A DNA stretch of 64,000 nucleotides from Bathynomus jamesi. Lineage: Eukaryota; Arthropoda; Malacostraca; Isopoda; Cirolanidae. The notes beneath the pieces are model-generated. The model searched no databases and was not told the DNA's origin. It was given only the letters and a program-made list of their open reading frames with translations. This document shows positions 52,816 through 62,724 of this stretch, piece after piece (the first letter of the stretch is position 1; the number at the start of each line of letters is the position of its first letter). Position numbers and translations under genes: made by a program. The DNA lies in the NCBI GenBank assembly GCA_023014485.1, contig JAJOZX010002364.1, positions 148,501 through 212,500 of the forward strand, in the 5' to 3' direction.

Positions 52816-52854
52816 TAATATTTCGTGCACAATCATTTACATATCATTAGAAAC

Positions 52855-54275
52855 ATGGCAATGGCAAATCAATTCATGCAACCCTGTGGCTACTGTAAAA
52901 AAGAAATAGATGAATCAAAGACAATCCGCTGCGATCTTTGCCAGGCCGTAGTCGAATTTCAGTGCCTGAGATGGAGCGACGAAGAAATCTCTCATAACAG
53001 GCGCCAAACAATTGAACGGAATCAAGTTCTGCAAAAGTTGCATAATCGAAATAAACTCGTTTACGGTTTTTAAAGCCGAACGAGACTATGAGGAAAACGC
53101 AAAAGAGGAGTTTATGAATAGCGAACAGAGAAAATAAATAGAAGGAACGAAGATAGTACGAGAGGAAATTGCGAAAAACGAACAGAAAAAAAAACAGAAA
53201 AAAAAACAGAAAAAGCGAGTAAACGGGAAACAGAAATAATAGAAATAAAATAAGCACCAACAGAGGAAACGGAGGCACAAAACCAAATCCAAAGATTCCA
53301 AACAAAGGGCATTAGCAGCAATAGGAAAAAACAAGTAGACAATAAAGAAATCCTACTGAAACCACCAAAAACAAAGGCCCCAAGTAAAAATGGGAAAGAA
53401 ACTATATGTAAATAGTAATACTATGTGAAAGCAGTGGCGGCCCTAGGATTGCTGGCGCCCCGGGCAAGCTGAACTTCGGCGCCCTTACAAGTATAATTTT
53501 AAAATTTGTTCACAATGAGGAAAAACTACAAATGTAGGAATAAAGAGTTTATTACAATTAACGATATTCACTCAAAGTACAACTAAACATTCTCAAAATG
53601 GAACCATGTATGAAAATATGAGAGACAGTGTTGCCACTTTTGTCTGAGGTAAATCCACAAAAAAATGTAAAAATTCCACAAAGTGGCAACACTGATGAGA
53701 TATTAAAGGATGGCAGCGCTGCCAGGCGTATGTAATTTGTGCTCAACGCTCACCTACGCGGCCACATCAACCCATGTGACATGTCATCCCATGTCGGGCC
53801 AAGCTGACCTTAGCTTTACTGGTAGTCTGGTACTAATGCTATTGGCTAATATAATGTCATAATCCCTGAAAATTTTACTCCACATCAGGAAATTTTCACA
53901 TTTGACTCTTTTATTTTATTTATTTATTTTTCTATTTTTCCCTTTATATTTGGAAGATCCCAAACATACGACGTGGCGCCCCTTAGCACGTGGCGCCCCG
54001 GGCAACTGCCCGAGTTGCCGGTACCTTGAGCCGGCCCTGTGTGAAAGGAATTTGCAGATATAAGGGAGGAGAATGTATTTACGAACACCCTCCTGTGTGC
54101 AACTACTTCTGCAATAATGGTCACTGCAGATTTGGTGGAGAATGCAAATTCTACCATCCGGACATTTGCAAGACCTACGCGACATATGGAACCTGCCAGT
54201 ACGGGAGAAAATGCTATTACCATCGTCTCCCGACAATTTCAAAGGACAAGTTTCAAATGACAACAGGAGGAATGT
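52855..54275 (+). pseudogene. LINE ORF1 with PHD-like and CCCH zinc fingers, split by a hAT
   Basis: The ATG at 52855 is followed by CGYCKKEIDESKTIRCDLCQ and ...QCLRW, a PHD/ZnF of the kind found in CR1-type ORF1 proteins. A basic, KKKQ-rich segment follows in shifted frames. After the hAT, at 54048, come CCCH fingers: CRYKGGECIYEH, CNYFCNNGHCRFGGECKFYH and CKTYATYGTCQYGRKCYYH. Together they suggest an RNA-binding ORF1. The combination of PHD-like and CCCH fingers in one ORF1 is notable. Confidence 0.7.
53432..54039. mobile_element. Nonautonomous hAT in LINE ORF1
   Basis: Ends CAGTGGCGGCCCTAGGATTG and complement CAGGGCCGGCTCAAGGTACC; perfect 8-bp duplication TGTGAAAG (53424-53431 and 54040-54047). 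It is 608 bp with GGCGCCCCGGGCAA subterminal repeats on both sides and no transposase. Confidence 0.93.
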
Positions 54276-54544
54276 GAGAAAAAAAAATATGTACCCAAAT
54301 AGCAAACAAAATACACATAGCGCACAAAATTTTTTCAACATCTCGGACACAATACGGCTGCTAAGTCTTATACAGCACATGCAACTGACACAGCAGGGAA
54401 TCCTCGAGCCGGACCGCTTCATGGCAAGAAGCTAGCATAACAGGTAGGCGGGAACGGATCCATCTCGGAGGACCACAAGGCTACAAAACACGCGATACCA
54501 TAGGACAACGAACTTAAAATGCACAAGGAGCAATGCAAAACAAA

Positions 54545-55025
54545 GAACATGAACATTGTCCTGGCAAATATTCAAGGAATAAAACCGAACAATTAACTAA
54601 AAGTTTCGTACCTCAAAGGTTTTATGGACGAAACAAGGGCGGACATCGCATGCCTCACAGAAACACATCTTAAAGATTGCCAAGGAAACTGCAAACACTG
54701 TATCGATAAGAAAGAATTGCATATCGATGGATTCAACTTACTAAGAGCGGATAGAACAGCGAGACGTAAAGGTGGATGTGCTATTTATATACATGAGAGG
54801 CATATGACAGAGACAGTAAGAAGTAAATCCAACAGCTTCGTGGAAACCCTTGCAGTGAAAATAGAGAAACTAAACGTGATACTGATAGTCATCTATAGAC
54901 CTCCAAACTCTCCAAATGAAAAATTTTCGGATGCCATTGAGGATATCAGAACCCTAATAAAATCCGTAAACTCTCCATCCCCTAATATAATACTCTGCGG
55001 CGGTTTTAATTTCCCATTTATTAAA
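54545..55025 (+). pseudogene. LINE ORF2 APE endonuclease domain
   Basis: NIVLANIQGIKP opens the domain; the catalytic Glu is in CLTETHL, YRPPNSPNE follows, and the GDFN motif reads CGGFNFP, i.e. the Asp is lost. Stops lie at 54594 and 55035. It would nick target DNA in an active copy. Confidence 0.8.
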
Positions 55026-56567
55026 ATAGCAAGATAAGGGGGCACAAGAGAGGACCAGGAGCAAACAAAAATGCTGATGGCTCTCACAAACGAATTTATG
55101 CTGACACAGGAGACAACAGAAAATACCAGGAAAAATAACTGCCTAGATCTGGTATTCACAAATAACACGAACTTGATTGCCGATATAAAAATAATCGAAC
55201 TTGGGATTTTTAAACTAAACTCCAAGATCATAAATTGGGAAGAAATCAGATCACACATGGCCCAAATTGAGTGGAGAATAGTTTTAGAGAATAAAACAAC
55301 TGAGGAAATGCTAACAACCTTGGAAGAAAATACGCTGAGAATTTTGGAAAAATATGCTCCGAAAGCACAGCCAAAATGAAAGAGGAACTGGCTAGAGAGG
55401 CAAAAGAGAAAAATATTCCGCAAAAGAAAGAGAGTAGCGACGAAGTTAGCAAATTGCGGAGACGACAATGCCAGGAAAGTAATACAAGAAAAACTGGAGA
55501 GTATCGATAGGGAAATACAAACTCTGATAAAGGGCCATACAGAGAGGGAAGAGGAAAAGGCGGCAGCAGCAATAAAGGAAAATCCAAAATACTTCTACAG
55601 GTATGCGAAAAGGAAAATAAAAACGCGCGCTGCTATCGGGCCCTTAAGGAAAGGAAATAATGAACTAACAGACGATCTAAAAGAAATATCTGAAACTTTG
55701 AGAGCCCATTATGAATCGATATTCAGTACCCCAAAATGTGACAAAGCGATACCTAACATAGATGCATTTTTCGAAGAGAAATTGCAAGGAGAATGTATAA
55801 CACACTTTGATTTTACCCCAGAAGATGTATCGCGAGCTATAGGACAAATGAAATCACATTCAGCTGCAGGTCCGGACAAATGGAACGCACTATTAATTAA
55901 AAACTGTAAAAATGAAATAGCTACGCCCTTATACTGGATATGGAGAAGATCCCTAGACATTGGGGAAATACCGAGCATCTTGAAAGAGCGAACATTGTCT
56001 CTATATATAAAAGAGGGGATAGATCTCAAGCAAAGAACTATTGACCAGTGCCACTGACGTCCCACCTCACCAAAATATTTGAAAAAATAGTCAGAGAGAA
56101 AATCTATGCCTTCTTGGAGACACTGGAAAGATTCAACGAAAATCAGCACGGATTCCGATCAGAAAGATCATGCCTATCACAACTTATAGAGCATTATAAC
56201 AATATCCTAGATGCACTTGAAGGCAATGAAAACTATGATGTCATATACACGGATTTTGCTAAAGCTTTCGACAAATGCGATCATGGTATAATAGCACATA
56301 AAATGAAACATGGGAATAACAGGCAAAGTGGGAAAATGGATCTACAACTTCCTCAGAGAATGACTACAGGTCGTCAAAATTCAAGGTGTATCATCATCAG
56401 CAGGCTTCGGATAATTCTGCGTTTGCATACTTGCATATGCAAATGCATATTTTTGACATTTTAGTGTTTTTGCATATATCGTTGATTTTTTGACAATTAG
56501 TCATATTTTCCTTATTTTTATTTTTAAGGTTATATTTTCAGGTAATTTTAGCTTTGACAACAATGTA

Positions 56568-57153
56568 CAGGCTGTCCCATAAGTCCGGCATCGTAGGAGA
56601 AATTCATATTTTTCTCTTTCTACAGGCCATAATGTCTGTGAGCAAGGAAGAACGAACCCAGATAATTCTACTCATAGGAGATCGGACTCAAAGAGAGGCC
56701 GCTGCTGAATTTAACAGACTGCATCCAGACCGCAAGCCAATAACACAGAGTTGTGTTAGCAGACTTGTTGCAAAGTTTAAGGAAACAGGATCCATAGAAG
56801 ATAAACCACGCAGTGGACCTTGAAGGAGGTCCACTGACGATGATACAGCGACTGCTATCCTGGCTCATTTTAACAGAAGTCCCAATAAGTCTCTTCGGCG
56901 ATTGTCCGCCGAGACAGGAGTGTCGAAAAGTAGCATCCATCGCATTCTTCAGGCTCACAAATGGCATCCATATAAACTTCAGATCCTACAGAAATTAAGC
57001 GAAGATGATCCCGACCGGCGGATGGAATTTTGTGAATGGGCTCCGGAACAATAAAACAATGGTGGACATATTGAGCACGTTCTGTAAATAAAAGCTTTTG
57101 TTTTGCCTCTTTTTATTATTTTTCCTATGATGCCTGACTTATGGGACACCCTG
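56568..57153 (+). mobile_element. Mariner-type deletion derivative nested in the hAT
   Basis: Inverted ends CAGGCTGTCCCATAAGTCCG and complement CAGGGTGTCCCATAAGTCAG, flanked by TA (56566, 57154). It encodes only the DNA-binding half of a transposase. The ends match the MITE at 61714, so one transposase family could have mobilised both. Confidence 0.93.
56632..57054 (+). pseudogene. Transposase DNA-binding domain only
   Basis: ATG 56632 (MSVSKEERTQIILLIGDRTQ) starts a paired-type bipartite HTH protein of 140 codons: first HTH, then the linker KETGSIEDKPRSGP, then, after one in-frame stop (56821), the second HTH (KSLRRLSAETGVSKSSIHRI). It ends at EFCEWAPEQ, before any catalytic Asp. In an intact form it could bind element ends without cutting. 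Confidence 0.8.
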
Positions 57154-57289
57154 TATTTCAGGAATTTGGCAATACTGTTTTCGCGTTTAAGTTATAAGCA
57201 GACCAGTTATAACTTATATTGTAACTTATCAATCGTTCTCTCTCTTAGTTGTCTGCTGGTGTCTGAAAGGACGAGGTGAATTTCCAAAG

Positions 57290-58747
57290 ATGCCGAACGA
57301 AAAAAGGAGTAAAAGTGCAATACTTAAAATATTTGCTGAAGAGTTTGATGCATTTACGACTGATGGGAACGTGTTGTTTTGCAAATATTGTGAGGTTGCA
57401 GTTTCTGCCAGTAAAAGGTTCCAAGTAAAACAACACCTTGAAACAGCTAAGCATATAGGTAGAGTGAATACTACAAGACACAAACCAAGCCAACAAATGT
57501 TAGCCGACTGTTTACCAAATAAAACTGGCCCAAAACGTTCGCAGTTCAATATGGATTTGTGCAATGCATTTTTATCTGCTGATATACCTTTGGCAAAGTT
57601 ACAAAATAAAGAGTTTAAAAATTTTCTATAAAAGTACACAAACAAGCATCTGCCAGATGAGTCCACATTAAGGAAGAACTATGTTTCGGAACTGTACATG
57701 GATAAATTAGAAAAGCTTAGAAGTAAAATTGGAAATAATAAGATCTGGGTGGCTATTGACGAAACGACAGATGTAGAGCGGAGGTGTGCTGCAAGTTTTG
57801 TATTTGGTTTATTGGGAACAGAATATGACAGAGGTCAATCTTATTTATTAACAATTGCTGAGTTGGACAAGGTAAACCATACAACTATTGCTGCATTTTT
57901 CAATGATTCATTAAATCTATTAATGCCTTCTGGTATTCAGTATAATTCAGTTCTTTTAGTGTGTACTGATGGTGCTCCATATATGACTAAGTGTATGAGA
58001 GGACTTCATGTTCTTTATCCTAAAATGATACATGTGACATGTGTAGCCCATGGACTGCACAGAGTTGCAGAATATATTCGTTCAAAGTACAAGGATGTAA
58101 ATGAATTAATTTCTAGCGTTAAGTCAGTTTTTGTAAAAGCACCATACCGCAAAGCAAAATTTAGAGAACTTGCTGGAAGTGCGCCGTTTCCTCCTTCCCC
58201 AATAGTAACACGGTGGGGAACCTGGTTAGAAGCCGCATTCTATTATGTGGACTATTTTGAAATTGTAAAGAATGTGATGGAGACATTTGATCCTGAGAGC
58301 GGTCACAGCATCACAGATGCAAGTACTGCATTCACAAAGGAAGGTATTCGAGAGAATCTGATTTACATTTCCACCAACTTCAGATGTATTTGCGCGGCTA
58401 TTTTAAAACTGCAAGAAAAAGAATTGCCATTAAAGCATAGCATTGAATTAGTTGAAGGAATTCGCAGTTCATTAAAAAGTCTTGAAATCAAAGAGTTCTA
58501 TGGTAAACTAGAAGCTGTGCTGTCAAAAAATAAAGGGTATGGCATGATGAAAAAAAAACATACACAAATTGACTCAAGTTTAGAACACCTCAACCTTTCG
58601 GATATAATGGCTTTAGAATATGCTCCTATAGTTACTGTCAAAGTGGAACGAATATTCTATGAATACAAAAATATTCTGGCTGATAACAGGCGTAGAATAA
58701 CATTTGAACATTTAAAGCAATATGTTGTAATTAAATGTAATATGTAA
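57290..58747 (+). pseudogene. hAT transposase with a single nonsense codon
   Basis: One continuous frame of about 485 codons with a lone TAA at 57629-57631. A BED finger (FCKYCEVAVSASKRF...H...H) lies at residues 35-62. The catalytic core includes WVAIDETTDV (first Asp), VCTDGAPYM (second Asp) and the conserved CVAHGLHRVAE and RWGTWLEAA (the RW motif). Near the C-terminus is the catalytic Glu in VKVERIFYEYKNIL, within a hAT dimerisation region. Length and motif order are normal for the family. It is the least decayed transposase in the window. Confidence 0.92.
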
Positions 58748-60023
58748 AAAGTTTCCTGTATCATATTTTTTTGTGAAGTTTACTGTCCTTTTAATGTCCT
58801 TTTCTATCGTTTTATTTGGTGAAGAAATAAATATAAGTAGTTTTTATTATTAGTATTTATATACTTATTTTTAAATGCATATTTAAGTGCATATTTTCTC
58901 AGTTTTTACTGCATATTTGCATGCATATGCCAGTTTTAAGTGCATAATTATCCTAAGTCTGATCATCAGAAGTACGCAGCTCAGTACCACAAGGGACAGT
59001 GCTGGCCCCACTCTTGTTCATTATCATGCTAACAGACATAGACAGTGGAGTAAATAGCAACAGTATAGTAACATCCTTTGCGGACGATACAAAGATCAGC
59101 AGAAAAATCAGCCATGCAAATGAAGTGGAGGCCTTGCAGAGGGACACGAACAAAATATACAAATGGTCAGAAGACAACAATATGACATTTAACACAGGGA
59201 AATTTCAGCTCTTCAGAAATGGTAGAAATGAGGAACTTAAACAGACTGCATATTATGCTTCAGATAGACAGGAAATTCAGAGAAGCACGAAAGCGGTCGA
59301 CTTGGGGTTAATAATGACCGATGATGCCAAATTCGAGACACGAAATCAGATAGTACTTAACAAAGCAAGAAGAGTCGCGGGACAGGTACTAAGAACGTTC
59401 AAAAGGAGGGACAAGACAATAATGATTCCCCTGCTGAGAACACTGATTATACCAAAACTTGAATACTGCTCAGTTTTGACGTCCCCATATAAAAAGGAAG
59501 AAATTAATAAACTAGAAGAAACGCAGACACATTTCACAGCCAAGACTGATGGCTGCAAAGAACTCAACTACTGGGAAAGACTACATAAATTAAATCTGTA
59601 CTCCCTAGAATGAAGAAGAGAGAGGTACACCATAATTTACATATGGAAAATGATCGAAAAATTGGGACCAAACCTCAAACTAAATCCAATTACCATCCAA
59701 ACAACGCTAGGAAATAGGAAAGGCAGAATGTGTAGTGCTCCCAAATTAAAGGCTCGACAAGGGACCTCCTCAACACTGAAGGAAAATGGCTTCCAAAGGA
59801 CCTCGGAAACGTTAGAGGGGTCAAAGTTGAAGTCTTCAAGAGAAGACTAGATGCCTGGCTCAGACGGTACCAGATGAGCCGGGTGTACCTGGCTATGTGC
59901 AGTGGCTAACGTAAGAGAGCAACTCGCTCCTCCACCAAGCCAGGACTAGAGGTGGGGCCACCAGCTTGACCTTCGTGTGAAGAGAGACTGACGCACGGAA
60001 CCCAAACGAGGTTAACGAGGTAT

Positions 60024-60056
60024 ACACACACACACACACACAATATATATATATAT

Positions 60057-60107
<51 letters not shown>

Positions 60108-60131
60108 ATATGTGTGTGTGTGTGTACAGTG

Positions 60132-60185
<54 letters not shown>
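60024..60185. repeat. (AC)n/(TA)n compound microsatellite
   Basis: The simple repeat lies exactly between two LINE 3' ends facing each other. Confidence 0.95.
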
Positions 60186-60186
<1 letters not shown>

Positions 60187-60204
60187 ATACACCTTACCTT
60201 ACAA

Positions 60205-61085
60205 ACGTTCCGCGCGATGATTCCTCATTTCGCGAAGGTCAAGCTTGTCGCCCCTCCTCTCGAGTTGGCCTGGTGAAGTTGTGAGTTGGTTTCTTGTGCT
60301 CTCCACCTCACATAGCCAGGTACGCCCGGCTCATCGGGGATTGTTCTGAGCCAGGCGTCTAGTCTTCTTTTGAAGATGTCCACCGCAACTCCCTTCGTGT
60401 TTCTTTGGTCTTTGGGCAGCTGATTAAACAGTTTTGGTCCTCTCACCACAAAACTATTTTCTTTCAGTGTTAAGGATGTTCCGTGTCTCGCCTTCAATTT
60501 GGAATACGACACAGTCTACCGTTTCTACTTTCCACCGTTGTTTGGGGAGTTATAGGGTTCAGAGTAAGATTAGGGACTAGTTCCTCCATTATTTTCCAAG
60601 TGTAAATAATGGTGTGTGTGTGTCTTCTCCTTTCCAGTGAATATAGGTTTAATTCGCGTAACCTTTCCCAGTAGTTTAGTTCTTTGCACCCCTTGATCTT
60701 TGGCTGTGAAGCTTCTCTGAATCCCTTCTAGTTGTCTAATGTCTTCTTTTTTATATGGGCATGTTAGGACCGAGCAGTATTCCAATTTGGGTATGATCAA
60801 TGTTTTCAGTTGAGGAATCATTACATTCCTATCCCTTCGTTTAAACGTTCTCAATATTTGCCCCGTTATTCTCTTTGCTCTCTTTACTGCTATCTTATTT
60901 TGTGTTTCAAATTTCGCATCATCCGTCATTACAACCCCTAAATCTTTTGCTCTGAAATTTCTCTGACTTTCCTATCCATTTGGGGTATAATATTCCATAG
61001 ATTTTAGGTCGTCTCTTTTTCCATACCGGAACAGCTGAAATTTCTCGGAGCTAAACTTCATATTGTCTTCCGCCCACTCTATATA
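60205..61085 (-). pseudogene. Inverted 5'-truncated copy of the same LINE
   Basis: The minus strand carries the ORF2 C-terminus: FSSEKFQLFRYGKRDD, MTDDAKFETQNKIA, RTFKRRDRNVMIPQLKTLII, LEYCSVLTCPYKKED, and then in the next frame SKLKARHGTSLTLKENSF and FKRRLDAWLR. It ends with the tail AAGCTTGACCTTCG and breaks off at its 5' side near 61085. It lacks the palm motif. Confidence 0.85.
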
Positions 61086-61101
61086 TACGTACGTGTACGT
61101 A

Positions 61102-61677
61102 CGGGCTATTCAAAATGATTCATCCGATTTCAACTGAGAATACTTCCGTACCTATCAACCGTGCATCAACTGGGCATACACCACATGAAAGAGGAAATCT
61201 CCGAGTTTTACAAGATCACCGCGAGAGGGCTCCAAAGTCATGCCGTGGCCTAGCCTAGCAACAAACAGTCAGTGTGAAAATGGCGTCCGCCCGCACAGCA
61301 GAAGGCGTTTTGTGTGTTGCAGTTTTCGAGCTGTAAATCGGTAGTCACAGTGCAGCGTGAGTTTCGTCGACGTTACAGAACGTTAAGAATACTGTGTACG
61401 TGCCACCGTTGCCCACATCTTTGGATGAGCTCCGAACTCGCATTGTTACTGCCGTAGAGTCAGTGACAACGGACATGCTGGAGCGAGTATGGGAGGAATT
61501 CGACTATCGTGTCGACGTTGCTCGTGTAACTAGGGGAAGTCACATAGAGCATTTATGAGGTGAGAGACAAAATTTGGACAGTTTTTCTTTTGGTTGATGT
61601 ATCACAAATCACACTGTATTTGTAACATTAAAAAATATTCTCATTTGAAATCAGGTGAATCATTTTGAATAGCCCTG
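61102..61677 (+). mobile_element. Mariner-type deletion derivative
   Basis: Ends CGGGCTATTCAAAATGATTC and complement CAGGGCTATTCAAAATGATT, flanked by TA (61100, 61678). It retains the transposase start (MASARTAEGVLC at about 61280) and its C-terminus (ELRTRIVTAVESVTTDMLER, IEHL stop about 61558). The catalytic core is deleted. Confidence 0.88.
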
Positions 61678-61713
61678 TATATAAATATATAAATATATTC
61701 ATATATATATAAA

Positions 61714-62044
61714 CAGGGTGTCCCATAAGTCCGGTCTCATAGGAAAATTTATTTTAAATTAAATTTACAAAAGTAATACATTAGAACTAAAACAAATGTT
61801 CAAATTAATGTCTTGTTTTGAACCTTTTTTTTTGTTGCGGGTAGAATAACACGAAATGGCTAATATGAAAGTGAGTTACACTCGTGAGGAAAAGGCGTTA
61901 TTCGTGTTATTGTACCCGCAACAAAAAAAAAGGTTCCAAAACAAGACATCAATTTAACATTTGTTTTAGTTCTAATGTATTATACTTTTGTAAATTTAAT
62001 TTAAAATATATTTTCCTATGAAACTGGACTTATGGGACACCCTC
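61714..62044. mobile_element. Foldback MITE with about 145-bp arms
   Basis: The left end CAGGGTGTCCCATAAGTCCG pairs with the right end (complement GAGGGTGTCCCATAAGTCCA). The arms match almost fully, including the AACCTTTTTTTTTGTTGCGG block. The centre holds ATGGCTAATATGAAAGTGAG, which looks like a transposase start. Flanks are TA-rich. Confidence 0.9.
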
Positions 62045-62240
62045 TATATATATATATATATAAATAAATATATATAAATATATCATATAAATATATCATA
62101 TATATATATATAAATATATATATAAATATATATATAGATATATATATATATATATATATATAAATATATATAAATATATATTATATATATAAATATATAT
62201 ATATATAAATATATATATATATAAATATATATATAAATGA
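62045..62240. repeat. (TATAAA)n/(TA)n microsatellite
   Basis: Long TA-rich simple sequence adjoining the Penelope-like terminus. Confidence 0.95.
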
Positions 62241-62390
62241 TGAATAAAACCACGAAGGAAAGGAAACACAAAAAGGTGCTCAAGCGCTTTCGTCTAATGA
62301 CATCCTCAGGAACACTGAAGTACATAAAAGGTTACGGCCTATATATAGGTTACAGAAAGAAAAAATAAATAAATAACATACATACACACA

Positions 62391-62437
<47 letters not shown>

Positions 62438-62720
62438 ACACACATATATATATATATATATATGCAATAAACGGAGAAGTAAAAATAAAAATTAAAAATT
62501 AGAAATTAGAGGATTAACAAAGAGGCATACAGATTTGTAAGGAAAAAATATCGATTTTTAGCACAAGATCAAATGAATTATAAAAATACAAATTTATACT
62601 GGAAATCTGCCCGAGTTTTAACACTGCCTTTTAGAGTCAAGTTTCGATATATAAAAAATAAATGAAGATTAAAAGTTAATAAAGTAGCATACAAGTTTAC
62701 CAAAGATTTAGCGTCCTACC
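62241..62720 (-). repeat. Penelope-like 3' tail and AT-rich DNA
   Basis: On the minus strand GTTCCTGAGGATGTCATTAG and ACGAAAGCGCTTGAGCACC (about 62313-62273) form the CTGA..GA-stem-GAAA arrangement typical of Penelope-like 3' regions. TA microsatellites lie at 62395-62463. The rest has no visible coding. Confidence 0.5.
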
Positions 62721-62724
62721 CTTT

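Larger units (their letters stand above)
56401..58961 (+). mobile_element. Autonomous-type hAT transposon, nearly intact
   Basis: Ends CAGGCTTCGGATAATTCTGC and complement CAGACTTAGGATAATTATGC with an 8-bp duplication ATCATCAG (56393-56400, 58962-58969). Both subterminal regions are rich in TGCATATTTGCAT-like motifs, likely transposase-binding sites. It is 2561 bp, of which 586 are a later mariner derivative (56568-57153). Confidence 0.95.
55026..59880 (+). pseudogene. LINE ORF2 reverse transcriptase, split by an autonomous hAT
   Basis: The linker (NCLDLVFTNN) leads to AIGQMKSHSAAGPDKWNALL (55840) and shifted YRPVPLTSHL and KIFEKIVREKI (56050). FNENQHGFRSERSCLSQL and YTDFAKAFDKCDH follow (to 56290). 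After the hAT the frame continues with SVPQGTVLAPLLF (58985), then SFADDTKISRK (catalytic ADD, 59080) and C-terminal RTLIIPKLEYCSVL and LKARQGTSSTL (to 59750). Removal of the hAT and one target copy restores the local frame across the junction. Confidence 0.88.
52820..60023 (+). mobile_element. Long APE-type LINE interrupted by two hATs
   Basis: ORF1 (52855 onward), ORF2 endonuclease and RT (54550-59870) and a 3' tail ending in (AC)n can be followed in order once the insertions at 53432-54039 and 56401-58961 are skipped. The host sequence is about 4.0 kb. Multiple frameshifts make it inactive. A second, 5'-truncated copy of the same family lies inverted at 60205-61085. Confidence 0.85.

Noticed and set aside
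52874..53342. Phe/Leu-rich membrane protein on the minus strand
   Set aside because: It is the complement of the A-rich, Lys-coding ORF1 region of the LINE, with no independent support.
54893..55587. Hydrophobic minus-strand ORFs
   Set aside because: They are shadows of the LINE ORF2 endonuclease/linker coding on the plus strand.
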